From positions 1-64,000 of the forward strand of contig CAUWAG010000020.1 in NCBI GenBank assembly GCA_963556695.1: 64,000 bases of DNA. Reading direction: 5' to 3'. A program made the translations under genes and the position numbers. This document shows positions 45,188 through 58,474 of this stretch, in pieces. Every line of letters begins with the position of its first letter. Position 1 is the first letter of the stretch. The notes beneath the pieces are model-generated. The model worked only from the letters and a program-made list of their open reading frames with translations. It was not told the DNA's origin and made no database searches. The stretch comes from Anthostomella pinea (Eukaryota > Ascomycota > Sordariomycetes > Xylariales > Xylariaceae).

Positions 45188-46250
45188 CTGTCTCTGAGTT
45201 TAGCAACTCGATGTCCTTAATAAAAAATGTCAGATAGTCAGGAAGCAAGGAAAACCACCATAATGTCATAAATAAGTATTGCAGTGCGTATTTAAAACGA
45301 GCAGCTTGCGGGCTGTTCGCGCTTGACGTTTAGAGCAGCACAGGCGACAATGACACCTTATCCCTTCTTGCCTGTCGACCTCTTAACTTTTGGGCCGGTT
45401 TATAGGGCGCAGTATTTGACGATATGAAGAGCACCGCGTTTGTTGTTACATTTTACTCCGTTGTTGTCACTATTCCATGCCACGCATGTCATCATCTAAA
45501 TGCTGACATCTGCTATAGGATCGCCACTGTCGTTGTCCATGATCCACCAGGTGATCTGGTTACAGCCAGGGTGACGGGCCATCTCTTGCAAGACCCATTC
45601 TGCCTCGTCCCGAAACGATGAAGCAGCCAATGCCATTACCTCGTCCATCCCGACCTCTTAGGCTTCGAATGCCATCAGCAGTCTGGCCAGCAGCTGAGGG
45701 ACAACGTTATCCGCAAGCCCATCGCGGAAGGCAACTGCTGTCGATCGAATGTTCTGCAGGGTCTCGCGATGGCAATGTGGTCGTGGCGGGTACTGTCGTA
45801 TGGACTGACGGTCCCATCGTCGTTGGCGTATAGGAAATGATGCTATCAAGGGCTGCGTGCTGGGTTGTACTTCTTACCGCAGCTTAAACAGCAAGCCAAA
45901 GCGGCGACCTTGACTCTTGCCATTTGATAGCTAGCAATGTCCATATCAAACAGTGGCAGAGTTTTGGATGTAATGTAGACGGCGGTAGTATTGAGGGTGT
46001 CGGAGGGCAGGTCCATAGATAACGCGTCGGGTGGATCAGGTTTGATAGAGAAGGATATTTAGAGGTAAGTCTCTACATGCACATCTAGTTAATAGCTGTA
46101 AGATCAAGGGAGGAAAGGAACGAAGGGGCAAAGGAGCTTTGATCAAAACATAACTTGTTGACAAGACCGGCTGATCTGAAAACCTACCTGCCAACTGGAA
46201 GCACAATGGTAATGTAAAAGGTGGTTATGATTAAATGGGTAGCGGAGGGG
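45188..46250. other. Intergenic, no gene seen
   Basis: Short frames on both strands without recognisable domains. No repeat or RNA gene was seen. Confidence 0.4.
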
Positions 46251-46423
46251 TCAAAGGCAGGTAGTGAAGCCAAAGCAATAGCGCCTCCCCTCAGCCTCGC
46301 ACAATGAGGTGGTGGCTATATTCTGCCGTTGTTGTGGAATCTGCACTGACAAATACGCACCTTTTCTACCAAACCCCACCAAGGTACGTACCGATTCTGC
46401 AACACCTAGCCGTAGGTACGTAC

Positions 46424-46583
46424 CTTTTCTGTCCATCTTATTCTGCCGGGCATAATGACAGTACATACCTTTTCTGCCCATCTTATTCTGCCAGGCATAA
46501 TGATAATACATCCTTTTTTCTGCCCATCTTATTCTGCCGGGCATGACGACATACGTATCCTTTCTGCCGGTCTTATTCTGCCA
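46424..46583. repeat. Minisatellite, unit about 45-48 bp
   Basis: Three to four diverged copies of a unit beginning TTCTGCCCATCTTATTCTGC and continuing with CGGGCATAATGA, then a variable (AG)TACATACC part. A related motif (GGTACGTACC..TTCTGC) extends it to the left. Open frames across it on the minus strand (46251-46691) are a by-product of the repeat. Confidence 0.8.
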
Positions 46584-46889
46584 CGGCCTGCCACGTGACC
46601 CATGATACCAATCTACTGACTTGTCTTTCCCAATAAAGTCACGCCAATTAAACGTGTATAACAAGGAATATATACTGCATAATGTCAACATCTATCAAAC
46701 AAAAGCGCCTTTTAAACTATAAGTAAACGCAACAAAGACAACAAAATGCCTGATCAACAAGCCTCTGACAAGACACTGTTCACCTTTTATACCTTCCAGC
46801 CTTCCTTTGACATAATGGCCCAATGCTGTGAGACAGCCCCTTCGCTTCGGTCTAACTTCTTCGTAATTCATAACTATCCCTTTTCTTCT

Positions 46890-49800
46890 GCCACTCACCC
46901 ACGCAGTTGAAGTTCTTCGAGTTCTGTTTATCGACTTCTCTTAACTACTGTATCATCCTCTTCTCCTAAACCGGCACTTTGGTCTGGGATAGAGTCATAG
47001 CTACCTGCCTGGCTTTCTGCATCGCTATCGCTCTCAACGCTTTTGATGCGTCCATTTCACATGCTAAATAGAGGTATTGGCGTCATGGAAGGAATCACAG
47101 AGGGGCTGCAAGCCACACCGTCATAGGAGCGGTTCATATCTGCAGCCTGCCCGCCTTGGGCAAGTCTCTGGGTGGCATGACTGCAAATGAAACCAAGAAA
47201 CAGCTGCATTATAGTCATACTGTTCTTCTTTTTGTATATAGCTTTAACCGAGTTGCATAACTCGAGGATATACTCAGCAGAAAAGCCATAAGCGTCGCAA
47301 ACTTGCCGCAAATGATTCTGGAACAGCAACAGTAAAAGAGGCAAGTTTTTTTGAGCCAAGTACTTCGTGACCAGGCCTGCCATTATTTCGAGTGCTCGTA
47401 GTGACCGAACTCGCTTGGTGTCTGTTACGCCCTCTGAGATAGGCGTTCTCTGTTTGATTCAGTCACGGAGGGATCGTCGACTTACCCGTCGCCTCTCCAT
47501 TAGAAGGTTTGCGGGCAGACTTTCTACAAGCCGCTTCTGACCATCGGATAACTGCTTGGATTGGCTTGAGACATGATGAGGGATCGGTCTGCCCAGCCCA
47601 TCTACTCGCATTCCAGAAGGCAGCAAGCGTAAGCTTCTTGGCGGTGTTGACCCTTCTGTACCAGAGGAAGGGGCCGTTAGTAGGTCCATAGATGACTCAG
47701 CCCGAGGGCGAATTTTGGTTTCTCTAATGTATTTCTTTGTCTGACCAGGGCTCAAGACAAGGTTATCAGAGGACCTATCCCCATCAGATTCTTGATGGTT
47801 GTTACTAGACCTTGTGCGTTGGGGCTAGGAAATTTTGTTCAGAATGGGCTCGGAAGCATCGGGGTTTGGCATTAGAGCAACACTGCCAGGGCCGGTCGCC
47901 AAGGGTTTTTGGCACAATTGAGGAGATGAACCTTTGGAGAAAAAGGTGACCAGTATATCTGCAAATAGTTTGGCCGCTGGAAAACGGGCTTTGGCATCTT
48001 TGTTATCTTTTATGCAGTTTGGGTTCGACGCAGGTGTGGCTTAGGACCAGGTAAAGTTGTCAGGGTTGGCATTTTCTGGGCTGCTATAATTCTGATTATA
48101 GTCTTCAATACCTGTTACGGGGTGACAAGATCAGTCTAAGCTTTCTCGTGATAAGTATATACTTATACATATCTATAGTGTTATCCATATTATGGCAGGC
48201 TGATGGTTGTTCTGTGGAAGCAGCGGCTTGGCAAAGGCTGATGGCACTGTCGTCCAAGTCTGTACCACCGGCATTTTCAAGGAATGCGCTAGGCTGGCTT
48301 GAAATGCTTGCCGACTCGTCATTGGATGGCTTACCGCGACTGAAGGCTCTAGTGTCCTGTTCTATTGGGGTTTGAACAGTGTAACCTCCCCTAAGGGACC
48401 ACTGGACACTCTGGGTCTCATAGCAGTTGAGTGCCTCATTGTCGACTCGAGGGACAAGATTGCTGTGGACTGAAGGCATCTGGAGGAAGCTCATAGGTTG
48501 CCAAGGGTTTGTTTTTGATGTAGGAGCGGCAGTTGTTTGCTTTGGCTTTGGCTTTAGTGGCTACCATGCCTTGAATTTCAGAATAGACATTTGGACAAGA
48601 TAAAGCAAGACTGAGTTAGAACACTTCCCCTCCAAGTGATTGAAGAAAGACGACTTATATACTTTACACCCTGCCACAAAACCCAGCTCTCAATCCATGT
48701 TAGTAGCAATGCCTGATTATCATCATGTACCAGGGGTTGCCAAGATAAGCCTAACGTCTTTGAAGTACAGAATAGGTTATAGCTCTCAAGAAGGCGGTAT
48801 ATTACTATCTGCCACGTCTCCGCCTCCTTCCAATCCTTGACTATCTCAAAATGGCAATACCAGCAAAACATCATACGATAGTCTGTAGCCACATCTGATT
48901 CTGTTTCGCCAAGATCGTCACAAACGGGTCAACGTCAGCCTCACGGGTTCTCCGGCGGTAAGATTCTTTCTGCAGATGGCTGTGAAAGGGTATACGACGT
49001 GTCAGAAATGTTTATCTGGGCTAATCAGGAAGCCCGTTAGGGGCCGGCTAGCCGGAAAGTCGCATCCGGCAAGGTTAAAAAGGGGTCACCAGCTATTCCT
49101 CCCGGAGTAGCCTTAGCATAAAGATACAGGGTACAGGAACAAGATACCCTACTCATAGCAGATGAGGCGGTTACTCATGCTTACACAGCCTAATATGCTC
49201 CACCTTGATTGTGGGTGATCTTGGCCTTTGGTCCAGCTCGTTACTAGCTGAGAATAGGCATAAGCAGATGGTAGCAAGGCCAAGACAAAAACTTCCTGAA
49301 GAGGTCGTCGTAGCAGGCAAGCAATGCCTTGTGACCTTTGTGGTTTTTTAGAGTGTCGTTAAGGTTGAAAGCAGGCATTAGAAATGATGCCAGGTCTGTT
49401 ATATTCCTCGTTTGTATCTTCCGCAGCTTTTGCCCAGGCACTATAGCTTTGCGAAGGCCAGGAAAGTCTTTCAATATAGGGGTTACTTCTGACTGCTTAC
49501 CAGCACAAGGGTTGCAGGGTTGTAGGCAGTAATGCGTCAAATTAGCAGGTACCAGTCAAGGAGCATCTATCTGCTCGATGGCCTTGCCCTGACAGCTTCA
49601 AGGGTTATTCAATAAGGATACAGATACTGCCAGCCCAGGTGGCATTGAGGGCGGTATTTTGGTGCACGACTCCTTGACCAAGTGCACGGCACTTTGCATT
49701 TATGAGCCCTCGGTAATTAGCATCAGCTTTACGGAGTCAAGAAGCCATAATGGATACAGAATTCCTTAAAAAGGCAGTCTTGTTGGCATTAAAACCCTTA

Positions 49801-50280
49801 TCAGCATCCGTTATCAAGTCGTATGGCTTGCACGGAAGAACCTTCTGCTGATGTTCAAAATCGAGACTAGAAACTTTTTCTCATAGATGGGTACCCCAAA
49901 TGTCTGAGATGACTATTGCCTTCCACTAAGCTCCATCGTTGCTGTGACATGCTGCAGGTATCGGGGGAGCCGCTGACCCTTCGGCCTTGTCCGGCTGGAT
50001 ATTGGGTCAAGTTACGACCTAAATAGTTAATTGCCTGATGAGGAAAATCTGCTGCCGTTGTTCGCTTCTGTCATCACAAGCTGGTGGATTAGGGATTCAT
50101 GCCTCCTGTAGTTCGGAGAAGGCCGTAACGAGGTGATGTCACAAACCTTGGTGCCGTTTTTCACTGAGCAGGTTTACGGCCTGGCCAGGATATGATGTGA
50201 GGTGCTACTATACAGATCTGGTGACTTCTTCTATGGGCGCTCATGGAAGTGCCCAGGTCGAGTGCGACAAGCTGAATGTT
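46890..50280 (-). pseudogene. Decayed long coding region, unclassified (possible mobile element)
   Basis: Stop-interrupted coding-like stretches follow each other on the minus strand. Near 49.55-49.9 kb one reads DFEHQQKVLPCKPYDLITDA, NANKTAFLRNSVSIMA and NYRGLINAKCRALGQGVVHQ. At 49244-49540 comes CNPCAGKQSEVTPILKDFPG. At 47.8-48.5 kb lies a Ser/Asp-rich segment. Near 47.06-47.75 kb are SGMRVDGLGRPIPHHV and FQNHLRQVCDAYGFSAEYIL. Most breaks are TAG or TGA. The pattern suits a RIP-hit transposon or large gene, but I do not recognise the family and frames change more than once. It ends about 300 bases before Copia-2. Confidence 0.4.
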
Positions 50281-50597
50281 TTTGGCCTATTCAGTGACTT
50301 ATAATACAGCCACAGCGCGCAAGTTCAAAGGCCAAGGATACGTCATAAATAATACTGTAATAGCGCAGTCAATAATAAAGCAATATGTTAATTGCAAGGT
50401 GTAAATATACTGGAGGTACTGATGCCACTGATGAACGAAGGCTATTTGGAATACAGACAGGGCTGTGACGGAGTCAGGCTCAGCATAGTCTGAACTGAGC
50501 AAAGGGAAGAAGAGGTACAAGTGGACTTGGGAGGTACATGAGGGGTTGATCCCATTTCTGGGTGCGCAAAAAGCAGCGAGATTGCATGGCCAAAAAT

Positions 50598-50776
50598 TGT
50601 TGAATTGGAGCCGGAAATAGACACCGGAAGATCTCTAGTGGGGCAGAGACGCACAGGGCATCTGACCCACCAAGACAGATGATCAATCTCTGTACGCTGA
50701 AGAAGCAGAGAAGGACAAGCACAACAACAGAACACACTTGACAACCTGAATAATCTGAACTCGCTTGCATCTGACA
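50598..50776 (+). repeat. Copia-2 5' LTR
   Basis: 179-bp copy directly followed by the 15-base primer-binding site. It pairs with 55938-56116. Confidence 0.95.
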
Positions 50777-50791
50777 ATTAAGAGTCTCATT
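50777..50791 (+). other. Copia-2 primer-binding site
   Basis: ATTAAGAGTCTCATT adjoins the 5' LTR with no gap and is identical to the site of Copia-1. The complement contains GACTCTTAAT, the anticodon loop region expected of tRNA-Lys(CUU). Confidence 0.65.
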
Positions 50792-50852
50792 TGCTCTGAA
50801 AGGAGAATACCTACAAACGATCAAACAATTTTTAGATCTATATATCACCAAA

Positions 50853-53800
50853 ATGATGACACCAAACACCGATCGTACTATCTTTTCTCGCCCCAAAGAC
50901 TGGGAACGATTCAACGCCAAATTCCAGACCCAAGCCGTAGCCTTTGACCTCTGGGATTACATCAATCCAAAAGACAGGGTTGCTTGGCCGACACAGCCAA
51001 AAGAACCCTCATACGCCAATTACCCGAAGAAGCTCGGCCGAGGAACAAGAACATCAAGCTCAATAACCGTCGGTGGAGAAGAAGAACCGGTCGACCTGAA
51101 TAAAACGCCAACAAATACCATGGAAATGACACAGATTGGGAGATCGGCATATATCCAGGATTGGAATCACTACACCCACAAGAGCAGGGAATACACAGAA
51201 CATCGGAAGAACGTCAAATCCATGACTGATTAGATACTGAATACCGTTCAACAATCATACCGAGCAACAATCTGCAAGGCCACAAAAAAGATCGATCAGT
51301 GGTATAAGGATCTCTAGAACATTGGGGACGTATATACATCCCGCCAGTAGCCGGAGGCTCGAAACCGATACCGACGGGCGACAACACATCTCACGAAGAT
51401 GCCGAAAGACCTGGGTGCATGGATATCGCAATGGGAAACTGCCGTTGCGTATGCTATAGAAAAGGGGGTACCAGAAGCTATTGATTCAAATTCAGTGGCC
51501 ACAGATCTGATAGATGCATTATCGTCAGTAATGGGCGACTAGACGACAAGCTTCAGAATGGGGCACAAGAAAGAAATTAATAACGGCTCTATCAGCTACA
51601 TAGAGATAGCAGGGCTTCTACGAGAATACGCCAAAGACCATCACCGAGCAATAGCACCACGGATCGCCAAGGGCGCATTCGCAGCTACCTACGGATATGA
51701 CGAAGATGTGTCAATAGAAGACACAAAAGAGCTTGATTCCGCCACTTCTGATCCATTACCCCCAACAGACAAAACGAAGGGTCGAAAAGGAAACCAGGAG
51801 AGACCACGTGGACGGGGGACGAGAGGAGTTCGAACAGGCTCCAAACGAAGACGAGCCGACACAGAAACGAATCCAGATAGGCCTACCTGCAAGGCGTGCC
51901 TAGGATTTCACGACATAACCTAGTGTTATTATGTTATTGACGGGAAGGCACCAGAACATTGGCATCCAAACAAAGGATACCAGAAAGTTATCAACCAGCG
52001 AATCAAGAAAGATATTGCCCTCGAAGAACTGATCAAGAGAATTAACCAGAAGCCAACACCCGTCAAGCCCAAATGACTAGTGCGGACAATGGGTCAGACA
52101 AAGGCCGCCTTCCTTACAGCCGACGCTGCCGCGTTCAGTACTGCTACATATCCATTGAGGAACTCAGCAATCCTGGATTCTGGGACCACCTTACACATAT
52201 TCAACATGATCAGCAGGTTTTTAAACTTCTGGTCGGCGATTCAGGGTGACGCAGTATTTGCAGGAGACACAGTAGTCCCTATCCTAGGCTATGGAGATGT
52301 CGATATATGCGTTACTGGCCCTTCTGGGTCAAGAATTATGCGCTTACACAATATGGCATTCTGCGAAGGCTTTGCATGCAACCTGGTATCACTCCGACTT
52401 CTCAAGCGCCAGGGGTACTGGTGGGACAACAAAAGAAGCAATAACTATCTTCGGAGGAAGGATGATTCGATCCTCTGCAAGCTGACGGATCGGCATGAGC
52501 AATACATGATTGAATATTTGTCTGAGTCTTTAACAAGACGTGCATTCTTTATCCGAAGGAAGAAATACAACTCATAGACCGAGAAGGCGCCTTGCACTGC
52601 CGATAGCCGCCGATGGCACCTCAGATTAGGTCACCCAGGGCCAGATGCTCTTGATCATCTTGTAAGCCACTCTTAGGAGGTGAAGATCAAGGACTCAAAG
52701 CCTAGAGATTCAGCAAAAGAACGTATCACAACCGTGAAATGTGACGCATGCGCCTGCGGGAAGGCCAAGAAGCAAAAGAGACGTACATGGCGAGATAGAC
52801 CTGGGAAGCCCGGAGTCCGCCTAGCAATCGATTTCTACGACCTCGACAGAGATAGCAACAGACTGAACAGCATCATGCTTGTTACTGACAGATGGTCTGG
52901 ATATATCTGGGACTTCTATCTGAGCGACCGAAAGACGGATACGCTTATAGCAACTTGTGAGTTGCTATTCGGGATTTTGGAGCACCAGAATCAGGTCAAG
53001 CCAGAGGTGATAGAATGCGACAACGAGCTCACGACCCAGAAGCCTCGTGTGTATCAGTTTCTCACTATAACCAAGAAGATGAAGGTGGAACCCTTAGCGC
53101 CTAACACACAAGACCAGAATGGAGGCGCCGAGCACTCGGGGGGTGTGATTAAGGACAAGGCCCGTTCGATGCGAAATGGAGCCAAGTTGCCAGCATATCT
53201 GTGGGTTGAGATCTTCTGAACAGCGGTATATCTATACAATCGTACCCCTAAGTACATCTATAACTGGATGACTCCTTATGAACGTTTCTACACTTACCTG
53301 GTATACAGAGATAGACTTGTAGGAGACCAAAAGCCCAAGCAGGGACACCTCCGAGTATTTGGATGCAAAGCATTTGCTTTGACAAGCGATGCGCAGCTGA
53401 AGATGCAGCGGAAGAAGCGGCTTAATCCAAAGGCTTGGATCGGCTACCTCGTCGGTTACAATTCAACAAATATCTACCGAATATGGAATCCCTTAACCAA
53501 CAAAGTGATAGCCACTCGAGACGTCATCTTCGACGAAGATCAAATTTTTAGCGGAGACCTCCAAGATTTGAAGGATGACCTCCTTTACGTATCTGAAGAA
53601 GAGGTAGTCAAGCTATTACATGACGTGGAAGTACCTGGTGCTTCTAGTCTTGAAACTGGTCCCGCTATCAGCAAAGAGGATAAGGACGTCAGTCCCTTCA
53701 TTGCAGAAAGTGATAAGCGTGGTCGAGTAGAAAGGAGCGATGATGTGGTGAATTTGGACGTACATGGACCCTCTGACGAGGACTCTGGAGAAGCGTGTGA

Positions 53801-55943
53801 GCCTGATCAACTCTACACAAACGCTTTCTTTATAACGTATCTGACGCCCGAACACACTCCTCCTCCTGCAGCTTCACTTTTTATTGCAGCTATCAGAGAA
53901 ACTGGCAGTACAGGGACAAGATCTGCAGCTATGAGCGCAGCCCCTGTGTTGTCCGGGATAACCACAGAGTCGTCCTACATCGGAGTGACACCACGCTTGA
54001 GCTGCTGGGAGGCCACGTTCAATGCAGGACGCCTAAGCGCCGCGGAGATGAAGCACAGTGAGCCGGTGAGCAAGGCTAAGAAAGCCCGGATGGTAAACCG
54101 TCTGAAACGCCACCCTAATAGCACACAAACTGGACAAATTGGACTGCCTCAGGGATCTTCAGACCTTAAGAGGCTCACAAAAAAACTTGCTAGTGGAGCT
54201 AGAATCCACCGGAGCGAGCTCCCATCACTACCGAGAACTCACAAGGATCTACGAGACCACTTGATGGGTCAGGGGTTCAGAGGTGCAGAGCGAATGCATC
54301 TTCAGAGCCACCATGAGATGAGCTCATGGAAAGAAGTCGAGAAAAGCACAGCTAACGGCAAACAGGTGTTAGACTGCATGTGGGTATACGTCTACAAGTT
54401 CGACAAGCACGGCTGGTTCCTGAAATGCAAAGCCCGTCTTGTGGTACGAGGGGACTAGCAGCCCACCGGACAGACCGAGAACACCTATGCGTCTACACTT
54501 GCCGGCCGTTCTTTCAGAACACTGATGGCTATAGCAGCTCGCTTCGACCTGGAACTGATACAGTATGATACTGTAAATGCATTCGTTAACGCCAAACTAG
54601 ACCAGGAGATATGTATGGAGATGCCCCCAGGGTACCGGAAGCCAAGAGTATTGCTTCGTCTCTTGAAAGCCCTCTATGGGTTGCGAGAATCCCCTCTCTT
54701 ATGGCAGAAAGAGCTGACCAAGACCCTCACAAATATCGGATATACTCTCGTGCCTTATGAGCCATATTGCTTCACAAGAAATGGAGTTCTCATATTCTTC
54801 TATGTGGACGACATAGTGGTTGCGTACAAGAAGGAGAAAGAAGCTACAGCCAATCATCTGATCAGTCGGCTTAAGATGGCCTACCAGCTTACTGGAGGAG
54901 ATGATCTTCAGTGGTTCCTTGGCATCGAGATCATCCGAGACCGGAAGAGACGGCTCCTCTGGTTATCTCAGTCATCGTATGGAGAGAAGATATCCCGGCT
55001 AGCTGAGAAGGTTTGGACAGGCAGAGACGATACTCCTATGAAGAACGAAGAACTTCTCCCCTTTGACGGAATAGCCATGCTAAAATTTATCCATAGATAT
55101 CAGAAGAAGATTGGATCTATGCTGTATGCTGCTGTGATCACACGCCCAGACATAGCCTTTGCGGCTTCTTGACTATCACGATTCAACACAAATCCTAGCC
55201 TAGAGCACCATTCCGAAGCAGATCGACTCATTTGATACCTCTCTCGAACTCAACATCTTTCCTTACAATACGGCGGGTCAGACACGTTCGAAGTAGCTAG
55301 CGACGCCTCCTTTGCTGACAATTCTATCAATAGAAAGAGTTTACAAGCATATGTCATGAGACTGTTCAGAGGGATTATTGGTTAGCGAGTGAACAAGCAA
55401 GCTACAGTGACTACTTTCACTACAGAAGCGGAGTTGTTGTCCCTTGCGCAGGCTGCTAAAGAAGCCATGTTCGTCTCCCGCCTAATCTGCGAACTTGGAG
55501 TCCGGCTTGATAGCTCTTAAATCATTATATACTGCGATAATAAGCAGACGATCGGCCTCGTCAACAAAGACATCGCCAAACTACAGACCAAGCTGCGTCA
55601 CGTTGATATTCACAATCATTGGCTACGACAAGAAGCTTAACGGAAGAGGATCAAGGTGGAATACGTTCTTACTGGGGATATGATGGCAGATAGTTTGACG
55701 AAAGTACTCCCTGTCGCAGCATTCAGAAAATTCACGAGGCAATTAGGACTCGTGGATATAAGAGATCGGATACAGCAACAATGAACCAAAGAGCTCTCGG
55801 ATGAAGATCTTCAATATATGGAAGATATATTGCCCGGTGGAGAATGTGGTGATGTGTACCTATCACAGGAATCATCAGAGAACCAGACCAAATGCTCAGG
55901 AACAACCCCAATGGAAGGAATTGTTCCTGGGGGGGTGTGTTGA
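50853..55943 (+). pseudogene. Copia-2 gag-pol polyprotein, one frame with 16 nonsense codons
   Basis: From ATG 50853 to the TGA at 55941-55943, which overlaps the 3' LTR, a single frame of 1696 codons holds all domains without any indel. The order is gag with CKACLGFH, protease LDSGTTLHIF (catalytic DSG intact), GAG-pre-integrase (WHLRLGHPGPDAL) and integrase (CDACACGKAKK, LAIDFYDLD, APNTQDQNGGAEHSG). Reverse transcriptase (YVDDIVVAY) and RNase H (VASDASFAD, IYCDNKQT, VDIHNHWLRQ) follow. Sixteen stops interrupt it (nine TAG, five TGA, two TAA), nearly all where Copia-1 or the motif expects Trp, Gln or Arg, hence single C-to-T or G-to-A changes. It cannot make a full protein by normal decoding. 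Confidence 0.93.
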
Positions 55944-56116
55944 ATGGGAGCCGGAAATAGACACCGGAAGATCTCCAGGGGGGCAGAGACGCACAGGGCA
56001 TCTGACCCACCAAGACAGATGATCAATCTCTGTACGCTGAAGAAGCAGTGAAGGACAAGCACAACAACAGAACACACTTGACAACCTGAATAATCTGAAC
56101 TCGCTTGCATCTGACA
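55938..56116 (+). repeat. Copia-2 3' LTR
   Basis: 179-bp copy preceded by the polypurine tract CTGGGGGGGTG at 55927-55937. The stop codon of the polyprotein overlaps its first bases. Confidence 0.95.
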
Positions 56117-56869
56117 AGAATTGCGCGACACGGCAGGTGCCGGAAATGGCATGTTCAAGCCACATTTCCAGAAGCGGAATTACCGTCTCTTATAATACTA
56201 TATAAAATAATTTATTAGCCTGAGAATAAATACAGACCTTATTACTTTTATTACTTTGTAACAAATTAGAGAACAGATGAATTTAAAATCGTTTTATTAT
56301 TAAAATTTACTACCCTTGTTTTTTATATAAATAATAACGGCGATAATAACCTTTTAACGCTTTATTAACTAAGCTATTATTTTAATAATAAAAACACTGG
56401 CTATAAATACGTCAAACGTATTAAAGTTCTTAAAAGCATTATTAACTATATATATAGGCTGACAATAATAAAAAGTGGCTTTTTAACAGCCTTTTAAAAA
56501 AACAGTTATAATAATTATTACTTCTTTATTATGCAGGTATAAAGCCTAATATAAACGCCGTATAAAACCCATGAAGTATATAATATTTTGTAGATTAATT
56601 GAAACTAACACCTATTAAAACTTATATATTAATATAATTAAATAAGGCGTCATAAAGACTCATAAGGTAGTTTTATTTATATAAACTTACAACCCAAAAT
56701 TTTCTTCTAAGTTAATAATAAACTTTTAATTATTTGAACCGGATTAAAATAGAACCGCTTTTAGTTTATCTATAAGATATATATAATACTTATGAAGCAT
56801 TTATTAAAACTAGGTTTCCAACTTATCTTAATGTTATGAAATAATAATAAAAAAGCTTTTATAGGTTAC

Positions 56870-57042
56870 TGATACGTGGCGATAAGAGGACCCACCTAAT
56901 GGGTCCCTGGTCAATCACACTAGCTAGCTAGACTAGCTGATAAGGGGTGGTGTCACCATAAATGGTGGCTTCCACTCCTACCTAGCTAGACTAACTAACA
57001 CATGCACAACAACATATTTGACCCCGATACTCGCTCGCTTCA
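56870..57042. repeat. Solo LTR (173 bp) with GTTAC target duplication
   Basis: Begins TGATACGTGG and ends CTCGCTTCA, flanked by GTTAC on both sides (56865-56869 and 57043-57047). It belongs to a different family from the TGTGAYGG LTRs. Inside it has a GGGACCAGG-like GC-rich part and CTAGCTAG repeats. Confidence 0.82.
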
Positions 57043-58474
57043 GTTACGTTTAAACATTTGACTAATATTTAGACCCAAAATAATATTATTTATCGACCGC
57101 TTAATATTATAGTTCTTAAAATTTTAAACTTAATTATTAATTTAGTTTTATTAAAAAAAAATTTAAGCCGCGAGAACTTTTAAAGCCTAACTATTGAGTT
57201 AGTAAATATCCAAACGGCTCTTAAAACAAAACCGGTTTAAAATATAACTGTCAGATTTATTGGAAAACTAACAAATTAATTAAAGGCCAAAGCAGCATGT
57301 CTTTTTGTAGTGTAATGTCTAACGTTGAAATAACAAAGGTTTTATAAGGTATTAAAAAAGTAGTGAAGCTCTTTAACCAAGAAATTAACATTTTTAAAAT
57401 TAATATAAAATAATTGGATACAGTTTAAAAAAGCGTAAGAATTACCTTCCAAGCTGTTTATTTTGATTTCTATAAATTAATCCATAATAAAGGAAATAAG
57501 AATAAGTATAAGTAATATTGAAGCTATATAGAAATATAAAATAACGAAAATATTAACGACTTAATAAATATTAAAGCAAAGTATAAACTTTTGAGTTTTA
57601 AAATCATAAAACTTATTACTTTAAATACTATAACTATCGTTGAAATTAAAATCAAACAGCAAATTAACGCTTAATAAACTAATAATTTTAAAGTTTATTT
57701 AAAAAAGTAACGCTATAAAAATTGAATAGCTTAAAAACATTAAAACGCTGGTATATGTTACCGACTTTAAAAATAATTTTAAAAATCAAAACTTTTATAA
57801 TTAAAACTTAATAAATACTTAACTAAGCTTTTTAATTACGATAATCCTAACTAATATTATATCCATTTTAAATACGGAATTTTTAAAATGTATTGTTTTT
57901 ATAATAATATTTATAAGGATTACAAATCTTCCAAATTATATTAATATATCCTTTATTATTTAAAAATAAGATTCAAACCAGCTTTTTAACTTGACTTACT
58001 TAAAGTTAAAGTTAAACTTAATAATATTAAACAACTTAAAGATAATTGACTTATAAAACTTCATAAAAAAAGTTTACCGGTACGGTTAATAGAAACGCGT
58101 ATTATACATAGCTTTTATAAAACTTGTCAAAGTTCAAAAAGATTTAAAAAGATTTAAAATATTATTCGGAGTTTAAAAGCTTTTTATTATATGAAAGCTT
58201 TATTACTTTATTAAAATATACGCGCCGACTTTAAGCCTTAAATTACCGCGATTTGATATTTTTATCGTTAAGCCTTAAGCTTTTTATTAAGTTAAAAGTT
58301 TTATTTTTATTCATTTTTATTTTATTTTCATTATTATATACTTATAAATCATTTTTTAAGTTTTAAATATTCTTATTAATCATTATTTAAATGATAAGCT
58401 TATATTTTACTTAACTTTTTATAACTAACATTTTAAACTATAAAAGGCTATTATAGTTATAATATTAATACTAT

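Larger units (their letters stand above)
50598..56116 (+). mobile_element. Copia-2: full-length Ty1/copia retrotransposon, plus strand
   Basis: This is a 5519-bp element with 179-bp LTRs (50598-50776 and 55938-56116) that differ at about four positions. The target duplication is AAAAT against AGAAT, one mismatch. LTRs start TGTTGAATTGGAGCC and end CGCTTGCATCTGACA. The last 20 or so bases and the primer-binding site match Copia-1, while the 5' parts of the LTRs differ, so the two are sister families. The polypurine tract is CTGGGGGGGTG. About 90 bases past the right LTR the sequence becomes the second AT-rich block. Confidence 0.97.
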
